This document shows, piece by piece, positions 36,371-47,600 of a stretch of 64,000 nt of DNA (positions are counted from its first letter, which is position 1; each line of letters begins with the position of its first letter). The stretch covers positions 1,073,188,014-1,073,252,013 of the forward strand of contig OY728166.1 in assembly GCA_963277665.1 (NCBI GenBank). Reading direction: 5' to 3'. A program made the position numbers and the translations under genes. A model generated the notes under the pieces. That model did no database searches and was not told where the DNA came from. It saw only the letters and a program-made list of their open reading frames with translations. Source of the stretch: Viscum album (taxonomy: Eukaryota; Streptophyta; Magnoliopsida; Santalales; Viscaceae).

Positions 36371-37270
36371 CACAGTTTAATGTCATGTAGGACATATTCA
36401 GGGACTATGCAGTTTAAAGTCTTGCAGTTAGGACTATTGGTGATGCACAGTTTAGTGTCATGTAGCAGGGACAAAATACAGTTTAATGTCATGTAGGACA
36501 TATCAAGGATTTTCGGTACAGTTTAGCGTCATGTAGTTAGGACGATGGGGATAAAATATTTTAATGTCATATTGGACGAAAGGGGGACTGTGCAGTTTAA
36601 TGTCATGCAGTAAGGACAAAATAACACACCATTTATGTCATGTTGGACGAAAGTGAGAATAGTTTAAGGTCATATGCATGGACCGTGGATGGGGCAGTTT
36701 AATGTCATGCTGGACCTTTGATGATTATATAATTTAACGTCCTTCCGGACGTGAGGGACTTTTATACAGTTTAGCGTCATGTAGTTAGGACGTCACAGTT
36801 TAACGTCTTGCTGGACATAAGGGATTTGCAAATAGTTTATGGTCATATACATGGACCAGGGATGATGCAGTTTAAGGTCATGCTGGACGGTTCATGGAAA
36901 TTTTTCACAGTTTAATGTCATGTGGGATGAAGTTGCAGTTTAAAGTCATACTGGACCATTGCTGTATAGTTTTAATGTCATATAGCAAGGACGGACTGGT
37001 GTTGTACAGTTTAAAGTCATGTAGCTAGGACTAAGGTGAACCAATACGAGGATATCAGTTCTGGGGACTTTTTACAGTTTATCGTCATGCTGGACGTTGG
37101 AAGTGCCACACAGTTTAATGTCATGTTGCTAGGACACAATATAGTTTAATGTCATCTCGGACAAAATATAGTTTAATGTCATCTCGGACAAAATATAGGA
37201 ACTTCTGTACATTTTAACGTCATGTAGATAGGACATAATACAGTTTAGTGTCATGTAGGACAATATATGA
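36371..37270. repeat. Array of about 25 covarying hairpins, consensus CAGTTTAA-NGTC-loop-GAC-N'
   Basis: Units are spaced about 25-60 bp apart. Each starts 'cagttta(a/g)' and then carries a short hairpin whose variable closing pair is T-A (e.g. 36381), A-T (e.g. 36418), C-G (e.g. 36527) or G-C (e.g. 36671). By hand about 16 of 25 units have a Watson-Crick closing pair, three have G-T and the rest mismatch. Loops are mostly 5-11 bases. The same module occurs singly in other parts of both Tat elements (e.g. 35559, 53158, 54253, 57400-57540). Confidence 0.8.
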
Positions 37271-37312
37271 ACCAATGTGATTGTTTTTGGATCTGGGAAC
37301 AATATTTTGTGT

Positions 37313-38497
37313 TTATACAAAATACTTCTTCAGAAATCTGGCATTAGTTGGAGTCGTGATGTGTTCTCCATCCATTGAGATTAGAGAATATGCTCCATTG
37401 GAGTAGACCTTATGTATTGAATAAGGTCCTTCCCATTTTGGTTCATGCTTGGGAGGCTTCTTTCCTAGTATCATTGGTGCTCTGAGAACCAATACCAATT
37501 CTCCCTGAATGAATGAACGGAGACGAACATTTTTGTTAAAAGCTCGTGCTATTCGATTCTGATAGATTTCCAAGTGGTGCAAAGTGCACAATCTTTTCTC
37601 ATCTAACTGTTCCAATTCATTCAACCGCTTTTGGGATTGCTCATCTGTAGATAACTGATCACAAATGGCTATTCTGAGTGAGGGAAATTGAACTTCAATT
37701 GGCAAGACTTCTTCTGTTCCATATACCAATGAATATGGAGTTGACCGCGTTGCATTGCGAGTGGTAGTCCGATAAGCCCATAAAGCATGAAAGAGTTTAT
37801 CAGGCCATGACCTCTTATCTTTATCCACCATCTTTTGCAGTATATTTGAAAGAGTCTTGTTGAAGGCCTCTATCTGGCCATTAGCCGCTGCATGATATCG
37901 AGATGAATGGTTGGACTTAATGTTGTATTCTTGATACAATTTCTTTACCTCAGAAGAACAGAAGTTGGTGCCGTTGTCCGTCAATATGGTATGAGGGACA
38001 CCAAATCTAGTAATGATGTTAGACTTGATGAAGCTAACAATGAATTTAGAATTGACTTCTTTGAGAGGTACTGCCTCTGCCCATTTGGAAAAGAAATCAG
38101 TAGCAGTAAAAATGTACTTAAACTGCTTGGCCGTAGCTGAAGGGTAAGGTCCCACCACATCCATTCCCCATGTGGAAAATGGCCATGAGTATTTAGCTGT
38201 ATGAAGCAACTCTGGAGGTTTATGAATGAAGTTGGCATATACTTGGCATGAATGACACTTCTTTGTGAAATTAACACAATCTCGTATCATTGAAGGCCAA
38301 AAGTATCCAAGCCTTCGAATTTGATCAGACAGTCTATGTCCAGACTGGTGGGCACCACAGACTCCTGCATGCACTTCTTTTATGACAGCCATTGTCTCTT
38401 CACCATCAATACATCTGAAGAGAACTCCATCAAAACCACATTTGTAAAGAATTTTCTCGAGGTGGTTTGGGCTATCATAAAGAGTAAAATTGACCAC
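37313..38497 (-). CDS. Integrase of the younger Tat element
   Basis: An open block of 394 codons, in frame with the RNase H block upstream but separated from it by a TGA at 38501-38503. The zinc-binding domain has H50, H54, C81 and C84. The catalytic core has D113 (GMDVVGP), D174 (LTDNGTNF) and E210 (GQIEAFNK), with the usual D-x35-E spacing. The C-terminal part has a Tat-type KWEGPYSIHKVYSNGAY motif near residues 357-374 and ends 24 residues later. No chromodomain is present, unlike the Tekay-like element. The enzyme would join the cDNA to host DNA in the nucleus. The start at 38497 is only the first codon after the stop, not a real start. Confidence 0.9.
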   Translation of the reverse strand: MVNFTLYDSPNHLEKILYKCGFDGVLFRCIDGEETMAVIKEVHAGVCGAHQSGHRLSDQIRRLGYFWPSMIRDCVNFTKKCHSCQVYANFIHKPPELLHTAKYSWPFSTWGMDVVGPYPSATAKQFKYIFTATDFFSKWAEAVPLKEVNSKFIVSFIKSNIITRFGVPHTILTDNGTNFCSSEVKKLYQEYNIKSNHSSRYHAAANGQIEAFNKTLSNILQKMVDKDKRSWPDKLFHALWAYRTTTRNATRSTPYSLVYGTEEVLPIEVQFPSLRIAICDQLSTDEQSQKRLNELEQLDEKRLCTLHHLEIYQNRIARAFNKNVRLRSFIQGELVLVLRAPMILGKKPPKHEPKWEGPYSIHKVYSNGAYSLISMDGEHITTPTNARFLKKYFV

Positions 38498-38500
38498 ACG

Positions 38501-39538
38501 TCACCGAATTTGTTCTTTCTCGGCTCTATCAGGTGGAAGTGTTCCATTTTGAAGGTATTCCATGATAGGTGACATCCATCCTGTAGTATGACCATACGGT
38601 TCAGGAATGGGACTAATTTCATTAATTTCCTCTGTTCTGACTTGAACATAAGGTGAAATTGCACAATGGTGGGCAATACAGATGGTTGTCTCGTCCCGAT
38701 TTGGATCTGCTAAAGCTGTGGCTATATTAGCCAGTGCATCAGCTTGAGCATTTTGTGATCCTGGGACATAAGAAAATGTCGGTTCTGAAGGGAATTCCGA
38801 CATTAACTCTCTGACGTAATAATACAAAGGGATTAATTCTTCTTTTCTGATGGCATAATCCCCATTGACTTGTTTGATTACCAGGTCTGAATCACCTTTC
38901 ACCTTTAAGTGATTCACTTGTGCTTGAAGCGCTAACTCCAAGCCTGTAATGAGAGCTTGGTATTCAGCTTCATTATTGGTACCACCTTCCCACAACAAAA
39001 AGGAATAAGGTAACACTGCCTTATCTGGAGAAATGAGCACAATTCCTAAACCAACTGTGTTGAATTTAGGATTTTCCATTTTCTTCCCTGTTGGACTTCT
39101 AGAAGCACCATCAAGATACATTTCCCATATTTGAGGACTCCCTTGAATAGAGAAAACTTCCTCATCAGGGAGTTCGATATCTGAATATGTGTCTTCCACT
39201 GAAGGATGTTCAGCCAGAAAATCAGCCAGAGCTTGGCCCTTAATTGCCTTTTGATACACATACTGAATGTCGAACTGCTGTAGAATAACCGCCCACCTTG
39301 ACAGACGTCCTGTAAGCATTGGACGACTAAGGATGAATTTGAGCGGATTATTACGAGATACCAATTGGACCTCATGATGTTGCAGGTAGTGTCTCAGTTT
39401 CTGAACTGCAAAGATTAATGCTAGACAGCACTTTTCAATACTTGAATACCGGGTTTCTGCTTCAAGCATAGTTCTACTGAGATAGTAGAGACTATTTTCA
39501 TTCCCAGCATCATTCTTTTGAGCGAGAAAGGCACCCAA
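38501..39538 (-). CDS. RNase H plus archaeal-type RNase H of the younger Tat element
   Basis: An open block of 345 codons between two in-frame TGA stops (39542-39544 and 38501-38503). Residues 1-125 are the C-terminal part of the usual Ty3/gypsy RNase H (LSRTMLEAETRYSSIEK; QALADFLAEHP). Residues 137-275 are a second RNase H with its own acidic set: D143 (YLDGAS), E192 (NNEAEYQAL), D216 (KGDSDLV) and D267 (AQADALA). A second, archaeal-type RNase H next to the first is a known mark of the plant Tat lineage. RNase H removes the RNA template during reverse transcription. The reading frame continues from the RT block without a shift. Confidence 0.9.
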   Translation of the reverse strand: MGAFLAQKNDAGNENSLYYLSRTMLEAETRYSSIEKCCLALIFAVQKLRHYLQHHEVQLVSRNNPLKFILSRPMLTGRLSRWAVILQQFDIQYVYQKAIKGQALADFLAEHPSVEDTYSDIELPDEEVFSIQGSPQIWEMYLDGASRSPTGKKMENPKFNTVGLGIVLISPDKAVLPYSFLLWEGGTNNEAEYQALITGLELALQAQVNHLKVKGDSDLVIKQVNGDYAIRKEELIPLYYYVRELMSEFPSEPTFSYVPGSQNAQADALANIATALADPNRDETTICIAHHCAISPYVQVRTEEINEISPIPEPYGHTTGWMSPIMEYLQNGTLPPDRAEKEQIR

Positions 39539-39541
39539 TGA

Positions 39542-42493
39542 TCACTCTAAAGCTGTCACATAGAGGATAAGAGGTCTACCCTCAACAGGTGGCATGAGTA
39601 CCGGTGGACTCAAGAGGTATTTCTTGAGAACATCAAATGCTTCTTGACATTCTTCAGTCCACTGGTAAGTGACTCCTTTCTTCAATAATTTGGTAAAGGG
39701 TAAACTTTTGCCTGCCAAATTGGCGATGAAACGCCGAATATAGGCTAAGTGTCCTTGAAGTCCTCTTAATTCTTTCAAATTCTGAGGAGGTGACATACCA
39801 AGGATTGATTTGGTCTTCTCAGGATCGACTTCAATACCACGATGGCGTACAACAAAGCCGAGGAATTTTCCTGAGGTTACCCCAAAAGCACATTTTAAGG
39901 GGTTCATCTTCAAATTATGTTGTCGAAGCTTGTGGAATATGACTTCCAAATCAGCCAAGTGATCAAAACGTTGTTTGGATTTAACCACCAAATCATCTAC
40001 ATAGCATTCAACAAACTTCCCTAAAAAAGGTTTGAAGATACGATGCATGGCGCGTTGATATGTTGCACCTGCATTCTTTAAACCAAAGGGCATCACCCGG
40101 TAACAAAACACACCTTGAGGAGCTATGAAGGCTGTATATTCCTCATCTTCTGGGGCCATTCGGATCTGATTATATCCAGAATATCCATCCATGAAATAAA
40201 GTACTTCATAGCCAGCCGTCGCATCAATTAAGAGTTCTGTAATCGGAACTGGGAAATAATCTTTAGGACAATACCGATTAAGATCTCTGAAATCGATGCA
40301 AATCCTAATTTGTCCGTTCTTCTTCTTTACAGGGACAATATTATCCAACCACTTGGGATATTGAACTTCTCTGACAAAGTTAGCTTTGATAAGCTTATCC
40401 ACTTTAGCCTCAATTTTGGAAGCATAGGTTGGGTGTGTTCTTCTCGCGGCTTGCTTGAATCCTCGATGTTCTTTTGGCAAACCCAAATGATGGGTGGCAA
40501 CATCAGGATCAAGGCCAGGCATCTCTGTATAATTCCAAGCAAAAATATCTTTATTTTTCTTTAGAAAAGAAATATACATCTCTTGCTCTTCAAGGTTCAT
40601 GGCCGCACTAATTAAAGTGGGGCGTGGATCTTTCTCTGTACCCGGATTTACTTCTCTGAGTTCATCCACAGTGGTAGAGATACCCTCTTCAAATGCTGGA
40701 GGAGCATCTCTAAGATCTTCCTCTTCCTCTTCATCATGTGTTATTTCTTCCGTTTCTACTTGCAAAGTAGATGAAAAAACGAAATTCTCATGATCATAAA
40801 AGATGTCAAAATTTTCACATTTTGAAGAAGAAGCTTCCATTTCCGACCCTATTGATGATAAAGGGTCTTCTTTGGGAAATAAAGAGGGGATGATGGATTG
40901 AGAATCGACATCATTATTCACCTCTGGTGTTGCTATAACTTCTTCTGGCCTGATTAGCGAAGTATAGACTTGTTGGATTTCAGTAGACGAAATGAAAACG
41001 TCACCACTTATGCTTTCATCACTGCTTGGTAAGTTACCAATTTCTCCTATGTTGTCTGGCTCGATTTCCGTAATTGACATTATGGATCTTTCCATAAGAG
41101 TATTTTTATTTGGGCCTATTTTGTCAATTTGACTGATAGGTAATACATAATCTGTACTCACATGTGAAAATGGATTTATTGGAATTTTCTCCAAACCATA
41201 TGGAGCATTAACTTTGGTAATTTCCTTTATTGTAGATTTTTCTCTTCCCTTCATGTGATAAAATTCCGCCTCAATGTATTGAGACTCACATGTCTTGAAC
41301 GGGGCCTTATCACCATAAAATGTTCCAACTTGACCATCGAAACAGTATTTGAGACATTGATGGTATGATGACGGAATAGCTGCATGCTGATGTAGCCAGG
41401 GTCTTCCAAGCAAGATATTGAAAGCTGAGTCCTGATCAACAATCATGAAATCCGAATTGGAAACAAGATCTCCAAACTGAGTTCTGAGTGTAACTTCTCC
41501 CAGTGGTTCTTGTTCATTTTTATCATATCCTTGCAACATCATGGTAGAAGGAGATAAATCAGATTCCGTGAGGCCCAATCGACGAAGTGTACGAATGGGA
41601 ATGAGGTTGACTCCTGAACCATTGTCAATGAAAGCTCTTCGAACATCTATACCATTGACTTTTCCAGATAAGTACAAAGGTTTTATGTGCCCATGCACAA
41701 CATCATCTTCATCTTTATTAGTAAAAGATATCACTGCATGGCATTCTGCAGGATTATTCTCTATGTGATAGATTTCAGCTGCAACAATTTCAGCTTCAAA
41801 CTCCTGAGGACTTGACAAAGCTTCGATGAGTTCTTCCCGAAGATCTTTTGACAGATTCAAAGCATCCAAAATTGATAACTTGGATGGTACTTGGGCCAAG
41901 TGTTTCAATATATCATACTTTTGATCTAGAGGTCGGTGTTTCCCAATAGGAATATGCGGTTTAGCAGGTACCTTGGAAGAAGATGCTTTGGAGGCTGATG
42001 CATCTTGTATTGAAGTTGGCAACATCCTTGGTTTTGGAAGATTAGACTGATTAGATCCATTTACTTGCTGAGATAAAGAAGATGGAACCTTTAATCGGTC
42101 TTCCAAAATAACTGTGCCAAAACTGAGTTGGCCATTGGCAGAAGAACTTGCTTGTTCTTTTTGAGCTCGCTGAAGGGATCTACCATGAGTTTCTGCTACA
42201 TATACAGTGCTAGTAGGGGTAGAATTAGAGTAGTGGCTTCGGAAAGATCCACGTCTTCCCCTGTATCCTGAACCTCTAGAACCTCCTCGGATTCCCTTAT
42301 TTGATACAGGGAATTCAGTCTCATCAATACTGGAATATGGATCTGTTAATTGAATCATATTAACAGAACCAAAGATTAACTCTTCGTCTGATAAAGACTC
42401 TGCCTGGTTAGCCTGTTTAGGCTGTGCCGTTTGGTGGGACGGTGCCCGTGGATTTGAAGTAGATGGCATGAAATCTTCCAGAGTCAAAGACAA
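39542..42493 (-). CDS. Protease and reverse transcriptase of the younger Tat element
   Basis: The longest open block in the window (983 codons). The N-terminal 270 residues are low-complexity (Ser, Gln, Gly-Arg). The aspartic protease active site reads AFIDNGSGVNLIP with D290, followed by NILLGRPWLH. A long acidic linker leads to the RT (about residues 680-870) with IRICIDFRDLNRYCPKD, VMPFGLKNAGATYQ and the catalytic YVDD at 831-834. RNase H begins at the end of the block, where a TGA (39542-39544) interrupts the frame. The protease has D-N-G-S rather than D-S/T-G, a form I believe also occurs in other plant Tat/Athila elements. The frame is the same as that of gag and ORF1. Confidence 0.92.
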   Translation of the reverse strand: MSLTLEDFMPSTSNPRAPSHQTAQPKQANQAESLSDEELIFGSVNMIQLTDPYSSIDETEFPVSNKGIRGGSRGSGYRGRRGSFRSHYSNSTPTSTVYVAETHGRSLQRAQKEQASSSANGQLSFGTVILEDRLKVPSSLSQQVNGSNQSNLPKPRMLPTSIQDASASKASSSKVPAKPHIPIGKHRPLDQKYDILKHLAQVPSKLSILDALNLSKDLREELIEALSSPQEFEAEIVAAEIYHIENNPAECHAVISFTNKDEDDVVHGHIKPLYLSGKVNGIDVRRAFIDNGSGVNLIPIRTLRRLGLTESDLSPSTMMLQGYDKNEQEPLGEVTLRTQFGDLVSNSDFMIVDQDSAFNILLGRPWLHQHAAIPSSYHQCLKYCFDGQVGTFYGDKAPFKTCESQYIEAEFYHMKGREKSTIKEITKVNAPYGLEKIPINPFSHVSTDYVLPISQIDKIGPNKNTLMERSIMSITEIEPDNIGEIGNLPSSDESISGDVFISSTEIQQVYTSLIRPEEVIATPEVNNDVDSQSIIPSLFPKEDPLSSIGSEMEASSSKCENFDIFYDHENFVFSSTLQVETEEITHDEEEEEDLRDAPPAFEEGISTTVDELREVNPGTEKDPRPTLISAAMNLEEQEMYISFLKKNKDIFAWNYTEMPGLDPDVATHHLGLPKEHRGFKQAARRTHPTYASKIEAKVDKLIKANFVREVQYPKWLDNIVPVKKKNGQIRICIDFRDLNRYCPKDYFPVPITELLIDATAGYEVLYFMDGYSGYNQIRMAPEDEEYTAFIAPQGVFCYRVMPFGLKNAGATYQRAMHRIFKPFLGKFVECYVDDLVVKSKQRFDHLADLEVIFHKLRQHNLKMNPLKCAFGVTSGKFLGFVVRHRGIEVDPEKTKSILGMSPPQNLKELRGLQGHLAYIRRFIANLAGKSLPFTKLLKKGVTYQWTEECQEAFDVLKKYLLSPPVLMPPVEGRPLILYVTALE

Positions 42494-42673
42494 TTTAGGC
42501 TTTTCTACATACTCATCTTCTCCTGATTCCTCATTCTTCTTTGAATTGCGCTACCCTTTTGAGGATTTGTCATTTGATGGAGGCTTTACTGCATCTTTTG
42601 TAGGAGACACAATTGGCTTCTTCAATTGTGTTCGCAAAATGGAATGGGTCCGATTGATTGTCTTTCTGACCAT

Positions 42674-44530
42674 CTAATCATCATATTTTTTCACAGTTTT
42701 GCTTTTGACTTCCTGCCACTCGCCTCCTTCCTCTGGATCTGTAGCGGTAATACACGCTACATGAGCTGAAGAACCCTTAAATTTGACTTGTCCCAAGTCG
42801 ACCATCTTTTTCAGGAGGTCTTTAAAGACAAAACACTCCTGGATGGGATGCCCCAACATTTGATGAAAGGGAAAATAATTGGGACGATCTTCATCTCCTT
42901 CCTTGTTTGGCCTCTTCGGCACTGGTAATTGAACCAAATTATTTTCCAGAGCTGAAATGAAGTAACCAGGAACTTGCTCACTTCGGAAAGAGTATGTTTC
43001 ACTCTTCATATCCTCAAATTGTTTTCGTCGTAGGTCTCTTTGATCATTTGGACGAAACGGCCTTTGTTGTTGGAGTTCAGGAGGTGGAGTCCTTCGAGAA
43101 GATGAAGGTTTTAAAGTAGATATAGGTACAGGTGCTTGTTTAAGCATAACTGTAGCAGTTTCTGCTTTACCCATTCTTCTTCCTGGAACTGATGGAATTA
43201 TATGAGATTTAACCTTAGCCTGTATAAGGGAATCTTCAATCTGCTGAGCGATTGAAGTAAGGTCTCGAAACCCTCCTGTGTATTTCACAGGGATCAATGG
43301 CGTGCGTAATTCGTCACACAAATTTGCCACACAGATTGGCAACAATTCCTCCTAAGGGAGTGCTAAACTCAAGGAATACGTTAATCCCTTCCAACGAGCA
43401 ATGAAATCAGAGACTCTTTCTTTTTCCCTTTGCTTGCAGTTTGTAAGATCGAAAACTGTCGTTTTTGGAAAAGTTGAGCTAAACTGAAGAAGGAATTTTT
43501 GACGAAGATCCTCCCATCCGATGACTGACCGGGATTGCAAGCTTGTATACCAGACAAAATCTGGTCCTTGCAAGGTTCGCACGAAGCAACTGAGTTTCAC
43601 TGCTTCTTGCTGCTCTGGAGTTCCCATCATAGGATCACAACAAGACATGTAATGCGTCAAATGTTGTTCAGGGTCTCCTGATCCATTGAAAGTAGGGAAA
43701 ACAGGGTTTCCAAAACTGGATGGAGGAGAAATTGAATCTACCCATTCAGGGTAAACTTTCTTTTCAGGTTGAACCTGTGCCTGTTTCCCTTCCATAGTTT
43801 CTAACCGAGCTGTTAATGACTTGATAGTAGTTATTAACTTTTGAGAAACATCAGTTTGAACTTGGTTTTGGGTAGGTGCAATGAATGGAGCTTGGAAAGA
43901 CATGGTGGTTGGTGCTGCAACTAATGGTAGTGCTGCCAACTGTTGTTGCGTTTGACCCGTAGGATTAGACCTCTGTGGGTGTAATGATAAAGGAGGATAT
44001 TCTTGATCCATCTCAGTAGATACAACAAATTCCTTCAGCTGTCGGACTTCAGCATTCTTAATAAGAAGACTACTCTGAAGTAGTTCTGCATTCAACCTTC
44101 TTAATTCTTTCATTTCTTCCTCCTGTTGTGCAAACCTTTGCTCTAATGAGAGAGATTGACCTCCTTCAGAGGAAGGGTGAGAAGTAACATGATTCTTTCC
44201 TTTCCCCTTATTGGATCCTTTTCGGAGAGGGGGAAGTGGGTTACTTGAAGGAATACCCAGATTTTGGGTAAGCCTTTGATTACGTGTGCGCACACCTTCT
44301 TCATTTAGGTCTGTGTGCGCAATTTCTTGAGCAGGAACCTCTTCGTCTGATCCCTCTGATTGAGCCTCATCTGGTGAATCAGCAGCAATGGCATTGATGA
44401 CATTAATGGATGCATATTGCATGGAATCCTTTCTATCAGCATTTCTGTGATATTGTCTTCTTCTATGTCCATGATGAGACATGGCATTCCGTTGACTTGA
44501 TCCCTCAGGAACTTCTTGGAGAACCGTCAC
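42674..44530 (-). pseudogene. Gag of the younger Tat element
   Basis: Two open blocks in one frame (44530-43355 and 43351-42677) are divided by a TAG at 43352-43354 and end in a TAG at 42674-42676. A further in-frame TAG is at 42551-42553, before the protease block. The first block has a basic His/Arg-rich N-terminus, a Leu/Glu coiled-coil segment near residues 125-170 and a capsid-like retrotransposon gag domain at about 260-385 (SGDPEQHLTHYMSCCD; WEDLRQKFLLQFSSTF). The second block carries a PFHQMLGHPIQECFVFK motif, the Cys/His region typical of Tat gag. Gag would form the particle that packages the RNA. Confidence 0.85.
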
Positions 44531-44665
44531 TTGGAGAGAATCTCCTGATAGCTTGGATCTTCGTTCCTCTTGAGGCTTATTCCCTAATCGAGAGAATACT
44601 AACTCTCTCTGAGGGAGGGATTGAGGATTTGAAAAAGTCCCCAGTCCGGTGGACTGGGGATGTTC

Positions 44666-47600
44666 CTACTGCTTCCGCTCAACTCCTCGAATCCCATTTG
44701 TTGACTCTGAGGGTTGGGTTAGAGAAGTCCCCAGTCTGGCAAGCTGGGGTGTCTCTTGACATGCTATGTCTGAGATCTTTTTAAAATCTCTCTTGATCTT
44801 GTGAATCTTAGTTCGGAAATTAGCTGGATGCATTAACCTGTATCCACTTTTATCACCTGGTTCAACAGATCGTTGGATGATTTCCGAAACTTCTGTCATT
44901 TGATGACGTGTTTGCTCCAAACGAGAGTCTTGTGCAATATTCTCGCCTGCTTGATGTAGGAGCAATTCAACAACTTGTTCTCTATATACTTGATTTTGAG
45001 AGGAACTAGTTGAAGCCTGTTCTTGAGCAAGCTTTTGATTATGAACAACGCCCATTGACTGTGGCCGGCCATGGGCAATAACATTGCATGAGACCATTTT
45101 CGGCGGGCTTTGCTGACTGGAAAGCACTGTGAAATGTATTGATCCGTGAACACCCCATCCTCTGATATGAACATCAGATGGAGCATTGGCAATTAACTGA
45201 CGCAATTTTCTTAGTGCGCCAAGGCATGAACGTTGAAGGGTTCTTTGTTGCTTTTCAGCCTTCGAATACCGAGAGACTGATAGAGATGCCAAATCAATCT
45301 TGCGTTGTAACCCTTCTATTATCTTAATATGATTTTCATAATCACCGTAAGATAATACTTTCTTCTTCAATTGACAAAGAGTCTTCCATATGTTGAGAAG
45401 AATATCATGGATTCCATCATCCGTCAACATCTTTGTAATGTCGTACTGGGAGTCAGCCAAAGGCCAAAACATGACTGGTACTTCACCTTTTGCCAGTTTT
45501 TTCCTCATGTTTAGCATTTCCTCTTTATCATTAAATGAAGATTCTTCTACTTGTTTGGACCAGAGTTGGTGTTTCCTTGTTGCTTCATCGGATTCAACAA
45601 GATTGGTAGAGATATCACTATTCATGCTGGAAGATGAATGACCCAGGGATGGTTCGGAGAATAACCTGAACCCCAGGCTATCTTCTGATGGAGAAAGAGT
45701 TTCACCTACCGATAGTAAAGCATCAGACATGAATGGTTTTATGTTTGCAAGTGCCTCAAGATAGGAGGGCTTTCTCGTCACTACATTTCCTTCTGAAGAA
45801 TTTTCAAGACAACGTGAATCACTACTGCGGAGAGGACTTTCGCAGCGAAGTTCATCGCCATGAGGAGGACCGTCATGATGGGTTACAGCAAAAGATGAAA
45901 TATCTTGCTCCTTGGTCTTCTGACTACACAGAGGGTTCCTGTGGCTCTCATCTGAAGAAGAAATTTCAAGATTGACCGAACTTTCATGAAGCAAGCCTTC
46001 ATGAGGAAGTGTCTGTTGAAGACCTTCAAAATTAATGTTCTCGTTATTGAGAACTGAGGGAGTAGAATCTTGAATTCCGACAGATAAATGTCTGAGGGCT
46101 TCAAGAACTCCAGCATCGAGCAAGGCCTTGTTGCATATTGGCCTTTGATCTCCTGACTGTGCTGGGAGGATATTTTTCTTAGATGCCTTCTTACTCACTT
46201 TAGAAACCACTTGTTGACGAAAGTGGTTACTCTGAGCAGGTGTATGTTCTTGATCAGGATAGATGGTCAGGTTAGGCTGACGATCTCCACTCAAATCAGG
46301 TGTATGTGCCTGACTTGGTTGTCCGTTTGATATGGGGGAGTATGCCCCATAACCCTCTTGGACTGGAACAGATGTGTGTGTCTGTTCCGGAGTGAATCGT
46401 TGATGTGTCACTCCACTGCTAGGGATAGATTTATGTGTATGTCCCTGTGATGATGCTGAAGCTGTTATGATATCCTGGAAAGCATCCAGAATATGAGAAG
46501 GAATTTGCTTCTGCTCTTTCACCATTGACAAAATATGTTTGGTGACTTCAGCCGCCGGAACGGGGATATACGTCCATTCCGGTCTTGGAGTAGGTGTATG
46601 TGCCTGCTCCTGTCCTCCTTTTCCTGTCAGTGAATCCTGACAGTACTCAAGTGTGGAGGCAGAGAGTTGAGTCTGCCACCTGTTTGTCGTCGGGGCTTTC
46701 CGACTGACTTCTCCGTGCGCTACCAAGCGAGACTGTTGGTAGGCTTGATTAGTATTAGCAGGTGTATGTGCCTGCTGATTACACTTCGCCAAACGTGGTT
46801 GACGAGATCCATTATATGTAGTCAGACGAGCCTGCTGACTAACTGGTGATGTATAAGCAGGTGTATGTTCCTACCTACAGTACTCCGCCAAAATTGGCTG
46901 GCAGGATTGGCTTGATGCTGCCAGACGAGTCTGCTGGACAGCGGAATTAAAACAGGCAGGTGTGTGTGCCTGCTTGTTGTTTGCCACCAAGTTAGGTTGG
47001 TGGACTTCTCCGGAGATGGCAGGGATGACAACCTGCCCATTGTTCACCGGATTCCGTCTCTGGCGGTTCATCTTGCCTGCTCGGGTTCGAGGAACCTGAG
47101 CTGAATGCCTGGAGTCGGTACCCTCATCATGTTGAGGGCGCACTACCGCACGAGTCTGGCGGCGATTGTTGATGGGAGCCCTTGAGAAGGACTCCTGTCT
47201 TTTTGAATTAAGGTCCTGCGGGACCTGCTCATTCACTTCCTCAGAGTAAGGGAGTGAATGGAAATTGCGTTCCGGGGATAACGACCCGAAACGGGTGGAG
47301 ACGGTAGTCAGCACCGCCTGCTTCTTGATCGTTGGCCGCCGTTTTCCGGACGACCAAGTGGAGTTGTTAACTTGGAGGGCTTGACGAGCGGCCTCCAGAG
47401 TTGGGATAGTACGGTTGCGACAGTACTCCTTAACCAGTGCATTAGAAACCCAGCGTTGAAGACGCTGAGTTGGTGATGTCATCCTAAGAGCGGATGACGT
47501 TCCAGCATGAGTAGTAGCATTGGTTTTCACAGCAGCAGACCTCACAGTAGAGGTGTTCACAGCAGCAGTATTCACAGGGGTGAATTTAAGGAAAGCCATT

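Larger units (their letters stand above)
34133..37312. repeat. Non-coding, repeat-rich region between the antisense gene and integrase
   Basis: No gene is seen. It holds a duplicated segment (34645-34833 and 35143-35332), two CTACGT hairpin modules (35503-35548 and 35735-35776) with a weaker one at 36148-36195, the 'aagctcacgtgag' module (36312-36347) and a dense array of N-GTC...GAC-N' hairpins (36371-37270). The region would form the 3' untranslated part of the genomic RNA and the downstream region of the antisense gene. Confidence 0.8.

Noticed and set aside
36371..37270. Array considered as a CRISPR array
   Set aside because: The units differ from each other, spacers are irregular and the setting is a plant retrotransposon; there are no cas genes.
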